DNA of 64,000 nucleotides from Roseibium denhamense (GTDB taxonomy: Bacteria; Pseudomonadota; Alphaproteobacteria; Rhizobiales; Stappiaceae): contig NZ_SMLZ01000105.1 of NCBI RefSeq assembly GCF_009711415.1, forward strand, positions 1 through 64,000, written 5' to 3'. Positions 33,948 to 43,037 of the stretch are shown here, one piece after another. Within the stretch, counting starts at the first letter, position 1; each line of letters opens with the position of its first letter. Under the pieces are notes generated by a model. That model had not been told where the DNA came from. It did no database searches and was given only the letters and a program-made list of their open reading frames with translations. The position numbers were made by a program, and so were the translations under genes.

Positions 33948-34697
33948 TCAAGGAAGGGCGGCGTAGCCGCTGCCGAAAATTTCACGCACAAGTTTGCGCT
34001 TCATGGCGCGTTCGTAATCGTCAAAACCATTGGCGACTTCAACGAATGCGCCAGCCCCCCGGATGACTTCTTCTGCGTAGTAGTCGACGGTGAGCCTGCC
34101 GGGTTCCTCAATGACCAGGCCGTTGACTGTAATATTTGTGAAGTCAAATGCCTTATAGGCGTTTTGGGGTCCAAAACCCGCATTGTTGACGCCATCACCG
34201 GCGACATCAACGACCTGTCGGGCACAGCGCTGCGGTGCGGATTTCATCTGAACGGCGGCAAATCCAAGGGCATAGCCCAGCGCAGTCGGAAACTCGTTGT
34301 ACGCGCGCTGTTTGCGGCGCAGTTGGGCCGCCGCCAGCTGGGCAGCGCCTGCGCCATCGATGAATTGCCAGTCGAGTTGCATGGATTGCTGATACCGGCC
34401 GCTCCACTCAAAGGCATTTAGATAAATGCCGCCGACCGTTTCGATGGCACCGACCACTTCGGGGTCGGTGAGCGCTGCGGCAAGCCCCTCCATCTGCAGG
34501 GTGTATTCGGCTTCGTCAACGCTGGCGGAGCTGTCCATGGCAAGCACAAGTGCCAGCGCGCAGGCGTTCGCCTGGGCACCCGGCAGGATCAGCAGTGCAG
34601 AAGCGGCGAGAGCAGAAAGGCTCCAGCGAAAGACGCGCGCATCGTGCCTGCGCGGCTCAGCGTGGCGGACTGCCGGACTTTGGAAAACGCGCAACAT
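33948..34697 (-). CDS. DUF1194 secreted von Willebrand A-like protein
   Basis: 249 residues from ATG 34697 (MLRVFQSPAV); the frame extends upstream to 34844 without support. Signal sequence (LSALAASALLILPGAQANA) then a VWA fold with the metal-site motif MDSSASVD, TALGYALGFAAVQM and VVDVAGDGVNNAG. DUF1194 proteins are periplasmic or secreted with unknown partners. It converges on the PhyH gene (8-bp gap) and diverges from the fructoside cluster. Confidence 0.87.
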   Translation of the reverse strand: MLRVFQSPAVRHAEPRRHDARVFRWSLSALAASALLILPGAQANACALALVLAMDSSASVDEAEYTLQMEGLAAALTDPEVVGAIETVGGIYLNAFEWSGRYQQSMQLDWQFIDGAGAAQLAAAQLRRKQRAYNEFPTALGYALGFAAVQMKSAPQRCARQVVDVAGDGVNNAGFGPQNAYKAFDFTNITVNGLVIEEPGRLTVDYYAEEVIRGAGAFVEVANGFDDYERAMKRKLVREIFGSGYAALP

Positions 34698-34834
34698 GGC
34701 AGAAAAGGTAGCAGGTGAGCACGGACTTCGGAAGAGCCCGGCCATAACCGTCCCATCCGAGCCGGGTTGTTGCACTGCAACGCATTTTCCGGCAACACTT
34801 GGAAAGATTCTGGAAACTGGGGCAAGCTTGGGGC

Positions 34835-36379
34835 ATGTACGCATCCCACGGATTTTTGAGATCGGACATTGGCGATGTTGATGTTGTCTACCACGATGGC
34901 ATGTTTCATCTTTTCCATCTCGTCCTGCCGAACCACGACTTTATTGCCCATGCGGTAAGCCCGGATGCCATGAGCTGGCGGCGGGTCAAGAACGCTCTTT
35001 TTGTCGGTGATCCCGGTGATTGGGATGACGATATGCTGTGGACCATGCATGTCTCCACGGATCCTGAGCGGAAGGGCGCTTGGCGGATGTTTTACACCGG
35101 GCTTGCACGCGCCGAGTTCGGCCGCGTCCAGAGGGTCGGGCTTGCCCGCTCCCGCGATCTTTATCATTGGGACCGGAGCACGTCGCAGACCTATCCGCTG
35201 GAAATCCCCGGTCCGCATTATGAGAGCTCCATCCATGAAGGCCGTCATTGGGTGAGCTTCCGGGACCCGTTTTTTTTCAAGGATCCCGAGACGCATGAGC
35301 GGTACTTGCTCAGCTCCGCCCGGATCAAGGACGGCCCGATCATCCGGCGCGGGTGTGTCGGCCTTGCCCGCGAAGAGGCGCCGGACCAGTTCGTGTTTGA
35401 AGCACCGTTGCACCGGCCCGGTCTTTATGACGATGTCGAAGTGCCGAACCTCTTCAAGCTTGGTGAGCGCTATTACCTGCTCGGTTCGATCCGCGAAGAC
35501 ATCAAGATCCACTATTGGTACGCAGACAGCTTTGGCGGACCGTACGAAAACTTCTTCGACAATGTGCTCCTGCCGTCGGGCAACTACGCGGGGCGGATCT
35601 GCGAGACGCCGGACGCGATTCTCCTGTTCAACTTCTTTTCCAAGACCGAATACATCTACGGTCGTGAAGTGGTGAAGAAGCTGCTGCCGCCACCCAAGGA
35701 GCTGGTGACCGATGAAGCCGGACGGCTCAAGGTAAAGTCTTACAGCGCCTTCAACGATCTGGTGACCCACCGCGAGATCATCACGGCCTCTTATCAATGC
35801 CGTCTCCTCTACGCCAATCCGCATGCCTCTGCCATTGACAGACCGGACGGTTTGCATCTCGCCTGCCGGAGCGGTTACGAGGCATTTCTGCTGCCGGGGG
35901 ACCATCTGGATTTCCGCCTAAAGGCGCAACTCATGTTGGAGGGATCCGGCAAGACCGGTCTGGTCCTGCGGATGAATGAGGATTGGGACGGATATTATCT
36001 GTCGCTCGATCTTGTGAATGGCATCGCCCAGATCCGCGCCTGGGGGGCCAATCCGACCCCTGAATTCGAACATGCGTTCCGGTATCAGCCCCTCCAGGAG
36101 GCCCACTTCCGGGGCAGCAACCAGGGGCCATGGCAGATCGAAGTGGTGGCCCACGGCATGTATCTGGAGCTCTCGATTGACGGGTTCGTGGTGCTGAGCC
36201 TGGTGGATGACAGTTTCATTGAAGGCGGTGTCGGCTTTTACACGGAGAGCGCAGCTGTCTGCCTGAAGGATCTGGAAATCGAAAGCCTCAGCCGCCCCGT
36301 GACGGAAGGGGCTGCCGAACGGGTCTATTCGACCGCACTCCCCCCTTTGGAAGACGAGAGGTTTCCGCCGGATGGGTGA
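34835..36379 (+). CDS. GH32/GH43-like beta-fructosidase-superfamily hydrolase
   Basis: 514 residues from ATG 34835 (twelve more possible from TTG 34799). Five-bladed propeller signs: DIGDVDVVYHDGMFHLFHL at the start supplies the nucleophile-region Asp, the stabiliser motif FRDPF has Arg143-Asp144, and EVPNLF has the candidate acid Glu202. A C-terminal beta-sandwich (about 345-510, with GLVLRMNEDWDGYYLSLDL) completes the GH32 layout. The canonical WMNDPNG is absent. No signal peptide, so it acts in the cytoplasm. Overlaps the phosphatase gene by 8 bp, linking it to fructoside turnover. Confidence 0.8.
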   Translation: MYASHGFLRSDIGDVDVVYHDGMFHLFHLVLPNHDFIAHAVSPDAMSWRRVKNALFVGDPGDWDDDMLWTMHVSTDPERKGAWRMFYTGLARAEFGRVQRVGLARSRDLYHWDRSTSQTYPLEIPGPHYESSIHEGRHWVSFRDPFFFKDPETHERYLLSSARIKDGPIIRRGCVGLAREEAPDQFVFEAPLHRPGLYDDVEVPNLFKLGERYYLLGSIREDIKIHYWYADSFGGPYENFFDNVLLPSGNYAGRICETPDAILLFNFFSKTEYIYGREVVKKLLPPPKELVTDEAGRLKVKSYSAFNDLVTHREIITASYQCRLLYANPHASAIDRPDGLHLACRSGYEAFLLPGDHLDFRLKAQLMLEGSGKTGLVLRMNEDWDGYYLSLDLVNGIAQIRAWGANPTPEFEHAFRYQPLQEAHFRGSNQGPWQIEVVAHGMYLELSIDGFVVLSLVDDSFIEGGVGFYTESAAVCLKDLEIESLSRPVTEGAAERVYSTALPPLEDERFPPDG

Positions 36380-37115
36380 ACAGCCGGTCACCGATGTCTG
36401 GCTTCTTGTCAGCGATATAGACGATACGCTGACCGGGGATCAGGCCGCTCTGGAGCAGCTTTGTGCGGCGTTGGCAGCCCGTTCTCAAACCTTGAAGGTC
36501 GCGTTGAACTCAAGCCGCCCGGCCGCAAGTGTCGACCAAACTTTGTCGGAATATTTTCCGGCAGGCTTTAAGCCGGACGCCGTGATTACGGGACTTGGAA
36601 CAGAAGTCCGGATTGCTGGAAGATCCCTTGAAACCTGGACCCGGCAGTTTGAGGACTGGCCGGACGAGAACATTCGCGATTATGTCCGCCGTCTCGGGTT
36701 TCAGCCGCATGACGACATCTATCAAACAGGCGGCAAGGCGAGTTTCACTGTTCAAGGACGCACAGCCGCCGAGAAGGTGATGAGCGGGTTGAAGGGCGAG
36801 GGATTTGAGTTCAAGTCGATCTTTTCCGGGACCAGCGATCTCGACATTCTAGCGCCAGGCGCTGGAAAAGATGCGGCAATGCGCCATCTAGCTGAGCATC
36901 TGGGCATCCCGCTGGCGCGGACCATCGCAGCCGGCGACAGCGGCAATGATCTTGCTCTGTTTCAAGCCGCCAGGCGCGCGATTGCCGTTGGCAATGCGCG
37001 GGAAGAGCTGGTCAACAAGATGCCGGTTCACAAGACGTATCATGCAACAGCGCCCCATGCGGGTGGTGTTGCCGAAGGGCTGATCGCCTATGGCCTTTTG
37101 CCAAAGGCACCGTAA
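36372..37115 (+). CDS. HAD-superfamily sucrose-/mannosylfructose-phosphate phosphatase
   Basis: 247 residues. S6PP-type HAD enzyme: motif I DIDDTLTGD (nucleophile and acid Asp), motif II LNSSRP, cap region, Lys in GKASFTV-like segment, and motif IV AAGDSGNDLAL. Its length equals the Agrobacterium MfppA class. It would dephosphorylate the product of the adjacent glycosyltransferase. Order hydrolase-phosphatase-synthase with overlap and a 78-bp gap indicates one operon. Whether the sugar is sucrose or mannosylfructose is not decidable here. Confidence 0.88.
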   Translation: MGEQPVTDVWLLVSDIDDTLTGDQAALEQLCAALAARSQTLKVALNSSRPAASVDQTLSEYFPAGFKPDAVITGLGTEVRIAGRSLETWTRQFEDWPDENIRDYVRRLGFQPHDDIYQTGGKASFTVQGRTAAEKVMSGLKGEGFEFKSIFSGTSDLDILAPGAGKDAAMRHLAEHLGIPLARTIAAGDSGNDLALFQAARRAIAVGNAREELVNKMPVHKTYHATAPHAGGVAEGLIAYGLLPKAP

Positions 37116-37193
37116 CAAGGCCAACTGCCGCAAAAGGCAGCCGGACAACCGCCTGGGATTATGGAGACGACACGCACTAAAGGTAGGACCACG

Positions 37194-38489
37194 ATGCTAA
37201 AACAAAATATCGGCTCGCTTCTGATGATCTCCCTTCACGGATATGTCGCGGGATCGCCGGAGCTAGGCAAGCCGGACACCGGAGGCCAGGTCGTGTTCGT
37301 ACTGGAATTGGCCAAGCGGTTTGCCCGGCTCGGCTACCGTGTGGATGTCATGACCCGCCAGTTTGAGGATCAGCCTGCCGAAGACATCATCAACGACAAT
37401 CTGCGCGTGGTGCGGATTCCCTTCGGCGGGAAGGATTTCATCCGCAAGGAAGACATGCACGACTGGTACGGCGACTTCGTCACCAATGCCCTGGCGATGA
37501 TCCGTCACCGCGGCTTGCAGTATGATGTGATCAACAGTCATTACTGGGATGCCGGCATTTCCGGGCAAAAGATCGCCGAAGAACTCCAGATTCCGCACGT
37601 CCACACGCCGCACTCTCTCGGATGGTGGAAGGAGCACGACATGGAAGGCGCAAGCGCGGAAGAAATGGCCGGTTACCGGTTTGAAGAGCGGATCCAGAAG
37701 GAGTTTGTGCTGTACCGGAACTGCGACCACGTGATTGCAACAACGGAGCAGCAGACCGACCTGATCGTCGAACAGTACCAGCTGCCCAAGGAGCATATCA
37801 GCATGATCCCGCCGGGGATCGATGAGGGCCGGTTCATGCCCGCCACCCCGGCCAAGGTTCAGGCGGCAAGGGCCAAGCACGACATTAGGGAGACCGATGT
37901 CTATGTGGTTGGCCGGGCAGCTGAGAACAAAGGCTATGACCTGATCATCGAGGCGCTGCCGAGCCTGGTGAAGCTGCAGCCTGAAGCCCGGCTGGTTCTT
38001 GCCGCCGGAGCGAATTCGGACAGCGACAATGCGTTGCTGGACCAATGGAAGCAACGGGCGGCGGAACTGGGTGTCTCAGACAGGATCAGCTGGCGTGGTT
38101 ATGTGGCCGATGAGGATCTTGCGGACTTTTACAGGGCCCCTGGAATTTTCGCGCTGCCATCGCGCTACGAACCATTCGGCATGACCGCTGTTGAGGCAAT
38201 GGCCTGCGGAACACCCACAGTCGTGACCATCCATGGCGGCCTGTTCGACCAGATCGAGTTCGGCCGTCATGCCTTGGTGGCTGATCCGAAGCGTCCGGAA
38301 GAGTTCGCCGCCATGCTCAACATGCCTCTGCAATATAACTGGGTGCGCGAGACGCTGACGGTAGAAGGCGCCCGGTTTGCCCGCCGCGTGTTCGGCTGGA
38401 CCGGTATTGCGCGGCGGACGCTGCAAGTTTTCGAGCAGTTCAAGGGCCGCTACGATGATCTGCAGGCCGACGAGCTGGTGCTGACCTGA
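37194..38489 (+). CDS. GT4 sucrose-/mannosylfructose-phosphate synthase-type glycosyltransferase
   Basis: 431 residues from ATG 37194 after AGGTAGGA; the frame opens at 37161. Contains LMISLHGYVA..GKPDTGGQVVFVLELA, SHYWDAG, HTPHSLGWWK, MIPPGIDEGRF, and the donor-site block SRYEPFGMTAVEAMACGTPTVVT, the GT4 glycosyl-transfer motif with two glutamates. Closest pattern I recall is alphaproteobacterial mannosylfructose-phosphate synthase MfpsA, close kin to sucrose-phosphate synthase. It would transfer a hexose from a nucleotide sugar to fructose 6-phosphate, making an osmolyte precursor. Confidence 0.87.
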   Translation: MLKQNIGSLLMISLHGYVAGSPELGKPDTGGQVVFVLELAKRFARLGYRVDVMTRQFEDQPAEDIINDNLRVVRIPFGGKDFIRKEDMHDWYGDFVTNALAMIRHRGLQYDVINSHYWDAGISGQKIAEELQIPHVHTPHSLGWWKEHDMEGASAEEMAGYRFEERIQKEFVLYRNCDHVIATTEQQTDLIVEQYQLPKEHISMIPPGIDEGRFMPATPAKVQAARAKHDIRETDVYVVGRAAENKGYDLIIEALPSLVKLQPEARLVLAAGANSDSDNALLDQWKQRAAELGVSDRISWRGYVADEDLADFYRAPGIFALPSRYEPFGMTAVEAMACGTPTVVTIHGGLFDQIEFGRHALVADPKRPEEFAAMLNMPLQYNWVRETLTVEGARFARRVFGWTGIARRTLQVFEQFKGRYDDLQADELVLT

Positions 38490-38539
38490 CATGAACCGAG
38501 CGGCGTTGCGGAAACGCTTAAGAGCTGCCGGTTAGATGT

Positions 38540-39685
38540 TTAGGATATTCGTGGCTCCAGGGTGATGCTGACGGGCCGGTGGTCACTCAGCATCCCTTTT
38601 CCGAACAGGGCCTCGGTTTCCTCGAAGGCCAGATGTTCGACCAGTCCGGATTTCGATTTCGCGACCAAAGGGCTGGTTCCCGACCGCGTGAGGGCCTGTG
38701 TAAACAGGATGTGGTCGAGCAGAATGAACTCGCTGCGCGCCGGATCGATGGGATCCTTGAACCGCGCCGTCCATCTCAGTTCATCCGGTTGGTCGAACAG
38801 AGCATGGTTGAGGTATTTGCGGGCGAAAAACACCTCGCCTTGCAAATTGCTGATAAGATCGTGGAGCAAATACTGCTTTTCCATCAATTCCTTGCCCGGG
38901 CCATCATTCAGATCACCCACAACGAAGAGCGATGGATCGGCCTCCTGCGAGAACCGGTGATCGATATAGGCCCTAATGTAACTGGCTTCTGAGCTCAGCT
39001 TTACCCGGGCCTCATGCGCCTTGGCCATGAACCGTCGGATAGTTTTGCTGGACTTGATGTAGTCGTCGAAATCCTCGTCCGCTTTTCTCTTGCGCGGACT
39101 TTCGCCGGTAAACTTGCTTTTCAGGTGCGCGCCAATCACTTCGTGCTGAGCGCCGCCGAACTGGAATCTCAGGACCTGTGGTTCCCGGTAGAATTCATGA
39201 TTGAGCCGCTTTGAGACAGGGACGTCCTTGACCCCGCCAACCGTTTCCAGCCGCGGCGCGGCCACTTTCCACTTGCCCTTGATCGAAATGCTGTCATCGG
39301 CCTCAGCGGCAAAGGTCCGCCAGGTGGTGATAGGAAGGAGGTCCGGTGAAATTCTGTCTGCCACGGCCTTGCGCACCAGGAACCAGAGCCATTGCCGTCC
39401 CTCGACAAAATAGTTTTCACCTGCTGGCCGGGTGACAAGGTCATAATCGGGAAGTATTTTTTCGGTGAAGCCTCTCATCTCGTCTTCGCCCTTCGGGGCT
39501 TCGCACAAGAAGAGTATATCCGGTTGCATCCGCTCAATCAGGGCTGCGACACCGGCAAGCCGGTTCTCGGCCTCCGCCATGCTGGGCACCTTGTGCGGAA
39601 AAACATGCTGTCCGGGTTGATATTTGCCGCTGACAACGCCCCAGGAGCTGTCCAGCCACTCTGTATTCCACATGGTAAGTTTCAT
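38540..39685 (-). CDS. Endonuclease/exonuclease/phosphatase family protein
   Basis: 381 residues from ATG 39685 with AGGGGCGG upstream (17 extra codons possible). DNase I-like fold: LTMWNTEWL, the metal-binding Glu in FLCEAPKGEDE, HLKSKF, VVGDLNDGPG and the C-terminal SDHRPVSITL with catalytic Asp-His. No signal peptide. It could be a nuclease or a phosphoesterase; the family alone does not settle it. It converges on the fructoside cluster with a 50-bp gap and is divergent from the feuN-like gene. Confidence 0.85.
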   Translation of the reverse strand: MKLTMWNTEWLDSSWGVVSGKYQPGQHVFPHKVPSMAEAENRLAGVAALIERMQPDILFLCEAPKGEDEMRGFTEKILPDYDLVTRPAGENYFVEGRQWLWFLVRKAVADRISPDLLPITTWRTFAAEADDSISIKGKWKVAAPRLETVGGVKDVPVSKRLNHEFYREPQVLRFQFGGAQHEVIGAHLKSKFTGESPRKRKADEDFDDYIKSSKTIRRFMAKAHEARVKLSSEASYIRAYIDHRFSQEADPSLFVVGDLNDGPGKELMEKQYLLHDLISNLQGEVFFARKYLNHALFDQPDELRWTARFKDPIDPARSEFILLDHILFTQALTRSGTSPLVAKSKSGLVEHLAFEETEALFGKGMLSDHRPVSITLEPRIS

Positions 39686-39916
39686 GTTGCCGCCCCTTGC
39701 TTGCCATGGGATTTTCGTGCCGGGAACCGTATGCAATCATGTTTCAACATCACTTGCAAATATACGTGTTTTGCGGGCTGGGTACACTAATAAGGTGTGT
39801 GCTGGGTGTGGCGGGTAAGCCTTTGGATCACTGGCATGAACCGGCGGTTCAGCTTGCGTTCATCTGCAATTGGCTACACCCTTGCCCAAGACTTACCTCG
39901 AACCTTCGGATTCGCC

Positions 39917-40171
39917 GTGAAACACTTGATTGCCATCCTTCTGTTTACCCTTGTGACGGCTGTTCCAGCCTCCGCTGCCTGCCTGTCGGCTGGCCAAATG
40001 CGCGAGGCCGTTGCCAGTGGTCAGGCAGCACCGCTTGGGGCTGTTGCCGGACAGGCCGGTGGCGAAATCGTAAAGGCGCAGCTCTGCCAGCAGGGCGGCC
40101 GCTACGTTTATGTCCTGTCCGTCTTGAAGGGCGGAAAGGTCACAAAAGTCACGGTCAACGCGAGCCGGTAA
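39917..40171 (+). CDS. Small periplasmic FeuN-like protein
   Basis: 84 residues from GTG 39917, or 111 from ATG 39836; neither has a good ribosome site. The signal peptide VKHLIAILLFTLVTAVPASA is followed by a mature part with two cysteines (ACLSAGQMREAV, KAQLCQQGG) and a PepSY-like end YVYVLSVLKGGKVTKVTVNA. In Sinorhizobium meliloti a periplasmic inhibitor of this size, FeuN, is encoded just upstream of feuP-feuQ; position, size and export match. It would restrain the sensor kinase encoded downstream. Assignment inferred from context. Confidence 0.65.
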   Translation: MKHLIAILLFTLVTAVPASAACLSAGQMREAVASGQAAPLGAVAGQAGGEIVKAQLCQQGGRYVYVLSVLKGGKVTKVTVNASR

Positions 40172-40235
40172 GACGTTCTTGCCAAGCCGGTTGCCCGGGA
40201 CGGCACCGGGCCTTAGAGATTGAAGAAAATCCAAT

Positions 40236-40904
40236 ATGCGAATTCTTGTTGTTGAAGATGATGCGGATCTGAACCGCCAGCTGGTAACCGCCCTGGAAGA
40301 AGCCGGTTACGTGGTCGACAGCGCGACGGACGGCGAGGATGGCCATTTTCTGGGGGACACCGAGCCTTACGATGCGGTGGTGCTCGACCTTGGCCTTCCA
40401 ACGCTCGATGGCCTGTCTGTCCTTGAGAACTGGCGCCGGGATGGCCGGACCATGCCGGTCCTCATTCTGACCGCGCGCGACAGGTGGTCGGACAAGGTCG
40501 CCGGTATTGATGCCGGCGCGGATGACTATGTCGCCAAACCCTTTCATATGGAGGAGGTTCTGGCACGGGTGCGCGCGCTTGTACGCCGTGCGGCAGGCCA
40601 TGCCTCCAACGAACTCACCTGCGGGGCGGTCCGGCTCGACCTGAGATCGGGGCGGGTGACGCGCGATGGCACACCGGTCAAACTGACCTCACATGAATAC
40701 CGGCTGCTGTCCTACCTGTTGCATCACCAGGGCAAGGTGATTTCGAGAACCGAGTTGACAGAGCACCTTTATGATCAGGATTTCGACCGGGATTCCAACA
40801 CAGTCGAGGTTTTTGTCGGCCGTCTGCGCAAAAAGATCGGGTCGGATATGATCGAGACCGTCCGGGGGCTCGGCTACCGATTGGGAGATGCCAGTGACGG
40901 CTGA
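40236..40904 (+). CDS. feuP: OmpR-family response regulator, FeuP-like
   Basis: 222 residues. Receiver domain with phosphoacceptor Asp51 in VVLDLGLPTLDG, conserved Thr/Lys in ILTARD and KPFHMEE, and a winged-helix effector domain from about 125 (LTSHEYRLLSYLL, SNTVEVFVGRLRKKIG, ETVRGLGYRL). Its last 17 bp overlap the kinase gene. With the FeuN-like gene before and cytochrome c maturation genes after, the layout matches rhizobial feuNPQ, which controls cyclic glucan export genes in S. meliloti. The symbol is by synteny. Confidence 0.85.
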   Translation: MRILVVEDDADLNRQLVTALEEAGYVVDSATDGEDGHFLGDTEPYDAVVLDLGLPTLDGLSVLENWRRDGRTMPVLILTARDRWSDKVAGIDAGADDYVAKPFHMEEVLARVRALVRRAAGHASNELTCGAVRLDLRSGRVTRDGTPVKLTSHEYRLLSYLLHHQGKVISRTELTEHLYDQDFDRDSNTVEVFVGRLRKKIGSDMIETVRGLGYRLGDASDG

Positions 40905-42357
40905 TCCAGTTGGGGGCAAGGTTTCTACCGGTACCAGGCAACCTGAAGAAACGGCCCCGTCACCAACGGTGAAGACACGGCGGCAGTCTCTTGCGGGCCG
41001 CCTCGTTATGGTCGCCTCGATCTGGTCCACTCTGGCCTTGGCCCTTGCCGGTGTGTTTCTGGTCAGTCTTTATCAAAGGGCAAGCGAGCGCGCATTCGAC
41101 GCGCAGCTCCAGATCCATGCAATTGCCTTGATCTCCGCGATGCTGCAGGATGAAGAGGAAGTCACCCGGAGCATCGTTCCAACGGTGCGGCAGCCGACCT
41201 ATGAGGGCGATCCACGGTTTTCCTTGCCCCTGTCCGGCTGGTACTGGACTGTGCGCAGGGCGGACACGGACGAAGTGCTTTACAGCTCCGAATCCCTTGT
41301 TGGCGATCCGCTCATCGTTCCCCACCTTGAGGAAGGCGCGGATGAGGCTGTTGCGTTCACGACCGGTCCGACAGGGGATGAACTCCGGATTTTGCAGCAG
41401 CGCGTCTCTATTGCGGAAGTGTCCTACGTGATTGCTGTTGGGGCTGCGACCGCCAGTTTCTGGGCGGATATCAACGAATTTGCGCGCATGGTCGCGGTAA
41501 CGCTCTGTATTGTGGGGATTGGTTTGATCCTCGCGGTATTCCTTCAGGTGCGCATTGGTCTGAGGCCGCTTCAGCGTCTCCGCCAGTCGCTATCCGCTGT
41601 CCGTCACGGCGAGGCGGAGCGGATTGATGAATCCCTGCCCAGGGAAATCGCCCCGCTTGCCGTTGAACTGAATGGCTTGATCGTCTCCAACAAGGAAATC
41701 GTGGAGCGGGCCCGCACGCATGTGGGCAACCTTGCGCATGGTCTGAAGACGCCCTTGTCCGTCATTTCCAACGAGGCGCGGGCATCGGGCGGCCCGCTGG
41801 CCGACAAGGTGTCCGAACAGGCCGGTATCATGTCGACGCAGATCCAGCACCATCTGGAACGCGCCCGCATGGCGGCGCAGCGGCGGGTGATCGGCGTCTC
41901 TTGTGAAACAGAACCGGTCTTGGCGCGCCTCATCCGCGCTATGGAGAAGATCTACCGCGACAAGCATCTGGATATCAGCTTCGAGCAGGAGGCGCCGCTG
42001 CGGTTTCGCGGTGAAGCCCAGGACCTTGAGGAAATGACCGGTAATCTGATCGACAACGCCTGCAAATGGGCGTCCCGAGAAGTATCCGTCACCTGCCAAC
42101 CGGTAAGCGGTGGAGCTGGAGGCCGGGAGATGCTGGCCATTGTCGTGGAGGATGACGGACCGGGTCTCACGCCGGAACAGCGGGCCGAGGCGGTCAAACG
42201 CGGCCGGCGGCTCGATGAAACCGTTCCTGGAACCGGTTTGGGGCTTTCCATTGTGGCTGACCTTGCAGCGCTTTATGGCGGGCATTTTGAACTTGGAAGC
42301 TCGGAAGCGGGCGGGCTGCAAGCCCGGCTGACACTTCCAGCGCTCGGACGTGAATAG
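40888..42357 (+). CDS. feuQ: HAMP sensor histidine kinase, FeuQ-like
   Basis: 489 residues. N-terminal cytoplasmic tail, helix at about 32-55, a ~130-residue periplasmic sensor, second helix near 198-220, HAMP, then a dimerisation helix with phospho-His284 (NLAHGLKTPLSVI) and ATPase boxes NLIDNACKWA, VEDDGPGL and GTGLGLSIVADL. PhoQ-like architecture. The periplasmic loop is the expected site of contact with the small FeuN-like protein. Kinase family sure; feuQ name by synteny. Confidence 0.85.
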   Translation: MPVTADPVGGKVSTGTRQPEETAPSPTVKTRRQSLAGRLVMVASIWSTLALALAGVFLVSLYQRASERAFDAQLQIHAIALISAMLQDEEEVTRSIVPTVRQPTYEGDPRFSLPLSGWYWTVRRADTDEVLYSSESLVGDPLIVPHLEEGADEAVAFTTGPTGDELRILQQRVSIAEVSYVIAVGAATASFWADINEFARMVAVTLCIVGIGLILAVFLQVRIGLRPLQRLRQSLSAVRHGEAERIDESLPREIAPLAVELNGLIVSNKEIVERARTHVGNLAHGLKTPLSVISNEARASGGPLADKVSEQAGIMSTQIQHHLERARMAAQRRVIGVSCETEPVLARLIRAMEKIYRDKHLDISFEQEAPLRFRGEAQDLEEMTGNLIDNACKWASREVSVTCQPVSGGAGGREMLAIVVEDDGPGLTPEQRAEAVKRGRRLDETVPGTGLGLSIVADLAALYGGHFELGSSEAGGLQARLTLPALGRE

Positions 42358-42538
42358 CGCGTGAATAAGCAAAGGCTTACGTTTTCCGGCATGGCGTTTT
42401 AGCTTAAGCGCAGCGTATTTTGTGACGCATATCACAGCCGGTTGATTGGCCAACGGCCAAGTTCGGCCACAAATTGCATCTACTCCTGTCATATCGATTC
42501 TGATGTGCCAGGCATCTGATTTTGAGGAGCTTTTGAGC

Positions 42539-42976
42539 ATGCGTCGTCGCAGCGCCATCTGCCTTGTTCTCGCCGCCGTTTTGGGTGGCTGTTCAACTTC
42601 GACCGGAGCAGGCGGCCTCGGCGGATGGGGATCTTCCTTGCAGGATCCGAGCGCCGACGGGACTGGCTCGGAGGCCAACACAGCCATTTCCGTTCTCGTG
42701 AACAACGAATTTGGCGATGCACTCAATCCGTCCGACCGCAGGGCTGCGGAGAATGCCCAAAACCGGGCCTTGCGGGCGCGGGGCGTGGGCGTTTCGGTGG
42801 CTTGGCAAAATGACCGGACCGGCCGCAGCGGTCAGGTCCGCCCGGGCCCGGTCTACCGTGTCAATGACACGGAATGCCGGGAGTTTACCCACCAGATGGT
42901 TCTGCAGGGGCGCACGCTTCAGGCCCGCGGCACCGCGTGCGAAGTGGCCCGTGGCAAGTGGGAAATCATCGGCTGA
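42539..42976 (+). CDS. 17-kDa surface-antigen-type lipoprotein
   Basis: 145 residues from ATG 42539 after GAGGAG; the frame is open upstream to 42446. Lipoprotein signal MRRRSAICLVLAAVLGGC with lipobox LGGC at about 15-18. The C-terminal RT0821/Lpp0805-type domain holds ALNPSDRRAAENAQNRAL, VYRVNDTECREFTH and GTACEVARGKWEII with two cysteines. Outer-membrane or periplasmic; function unknown. It follows the kinase by 180 bp and has its own likely promoter. Confidence 0.85.
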   Translation: MRRRSAICLVLAAVLGGCSTSTGAGGLGGWGSSLQDPSADGTGSEANTAISVLVNNEFGDALNPSDRRAAENAQNRALRARGVGVSVAWQNDRTGRSGQVRPGPVYRVNDTECREFTHQMVLQGRTLQARGTACEVARGKWEIIG

Positions 42977-43037
42977 TTGCCGCCGCTGTCAGGGGCTAGA
43001 CGTGATCGCCCGGTCCCGCCAGACGCCAAATTTCCAG

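Noticed and set aside
34589-35905. 438-codon open frame on the minus strand across the GH32-like gene
   Set aside because: Antisense shadow; no ribosome site, and the plus-strand gene has conserved motifs.
41590-42726. 378-codon minus-strand frame across the FeuQ-like kinase
   Set aside because: Antisense shadow of a clear kinase with H, N and G boxes.
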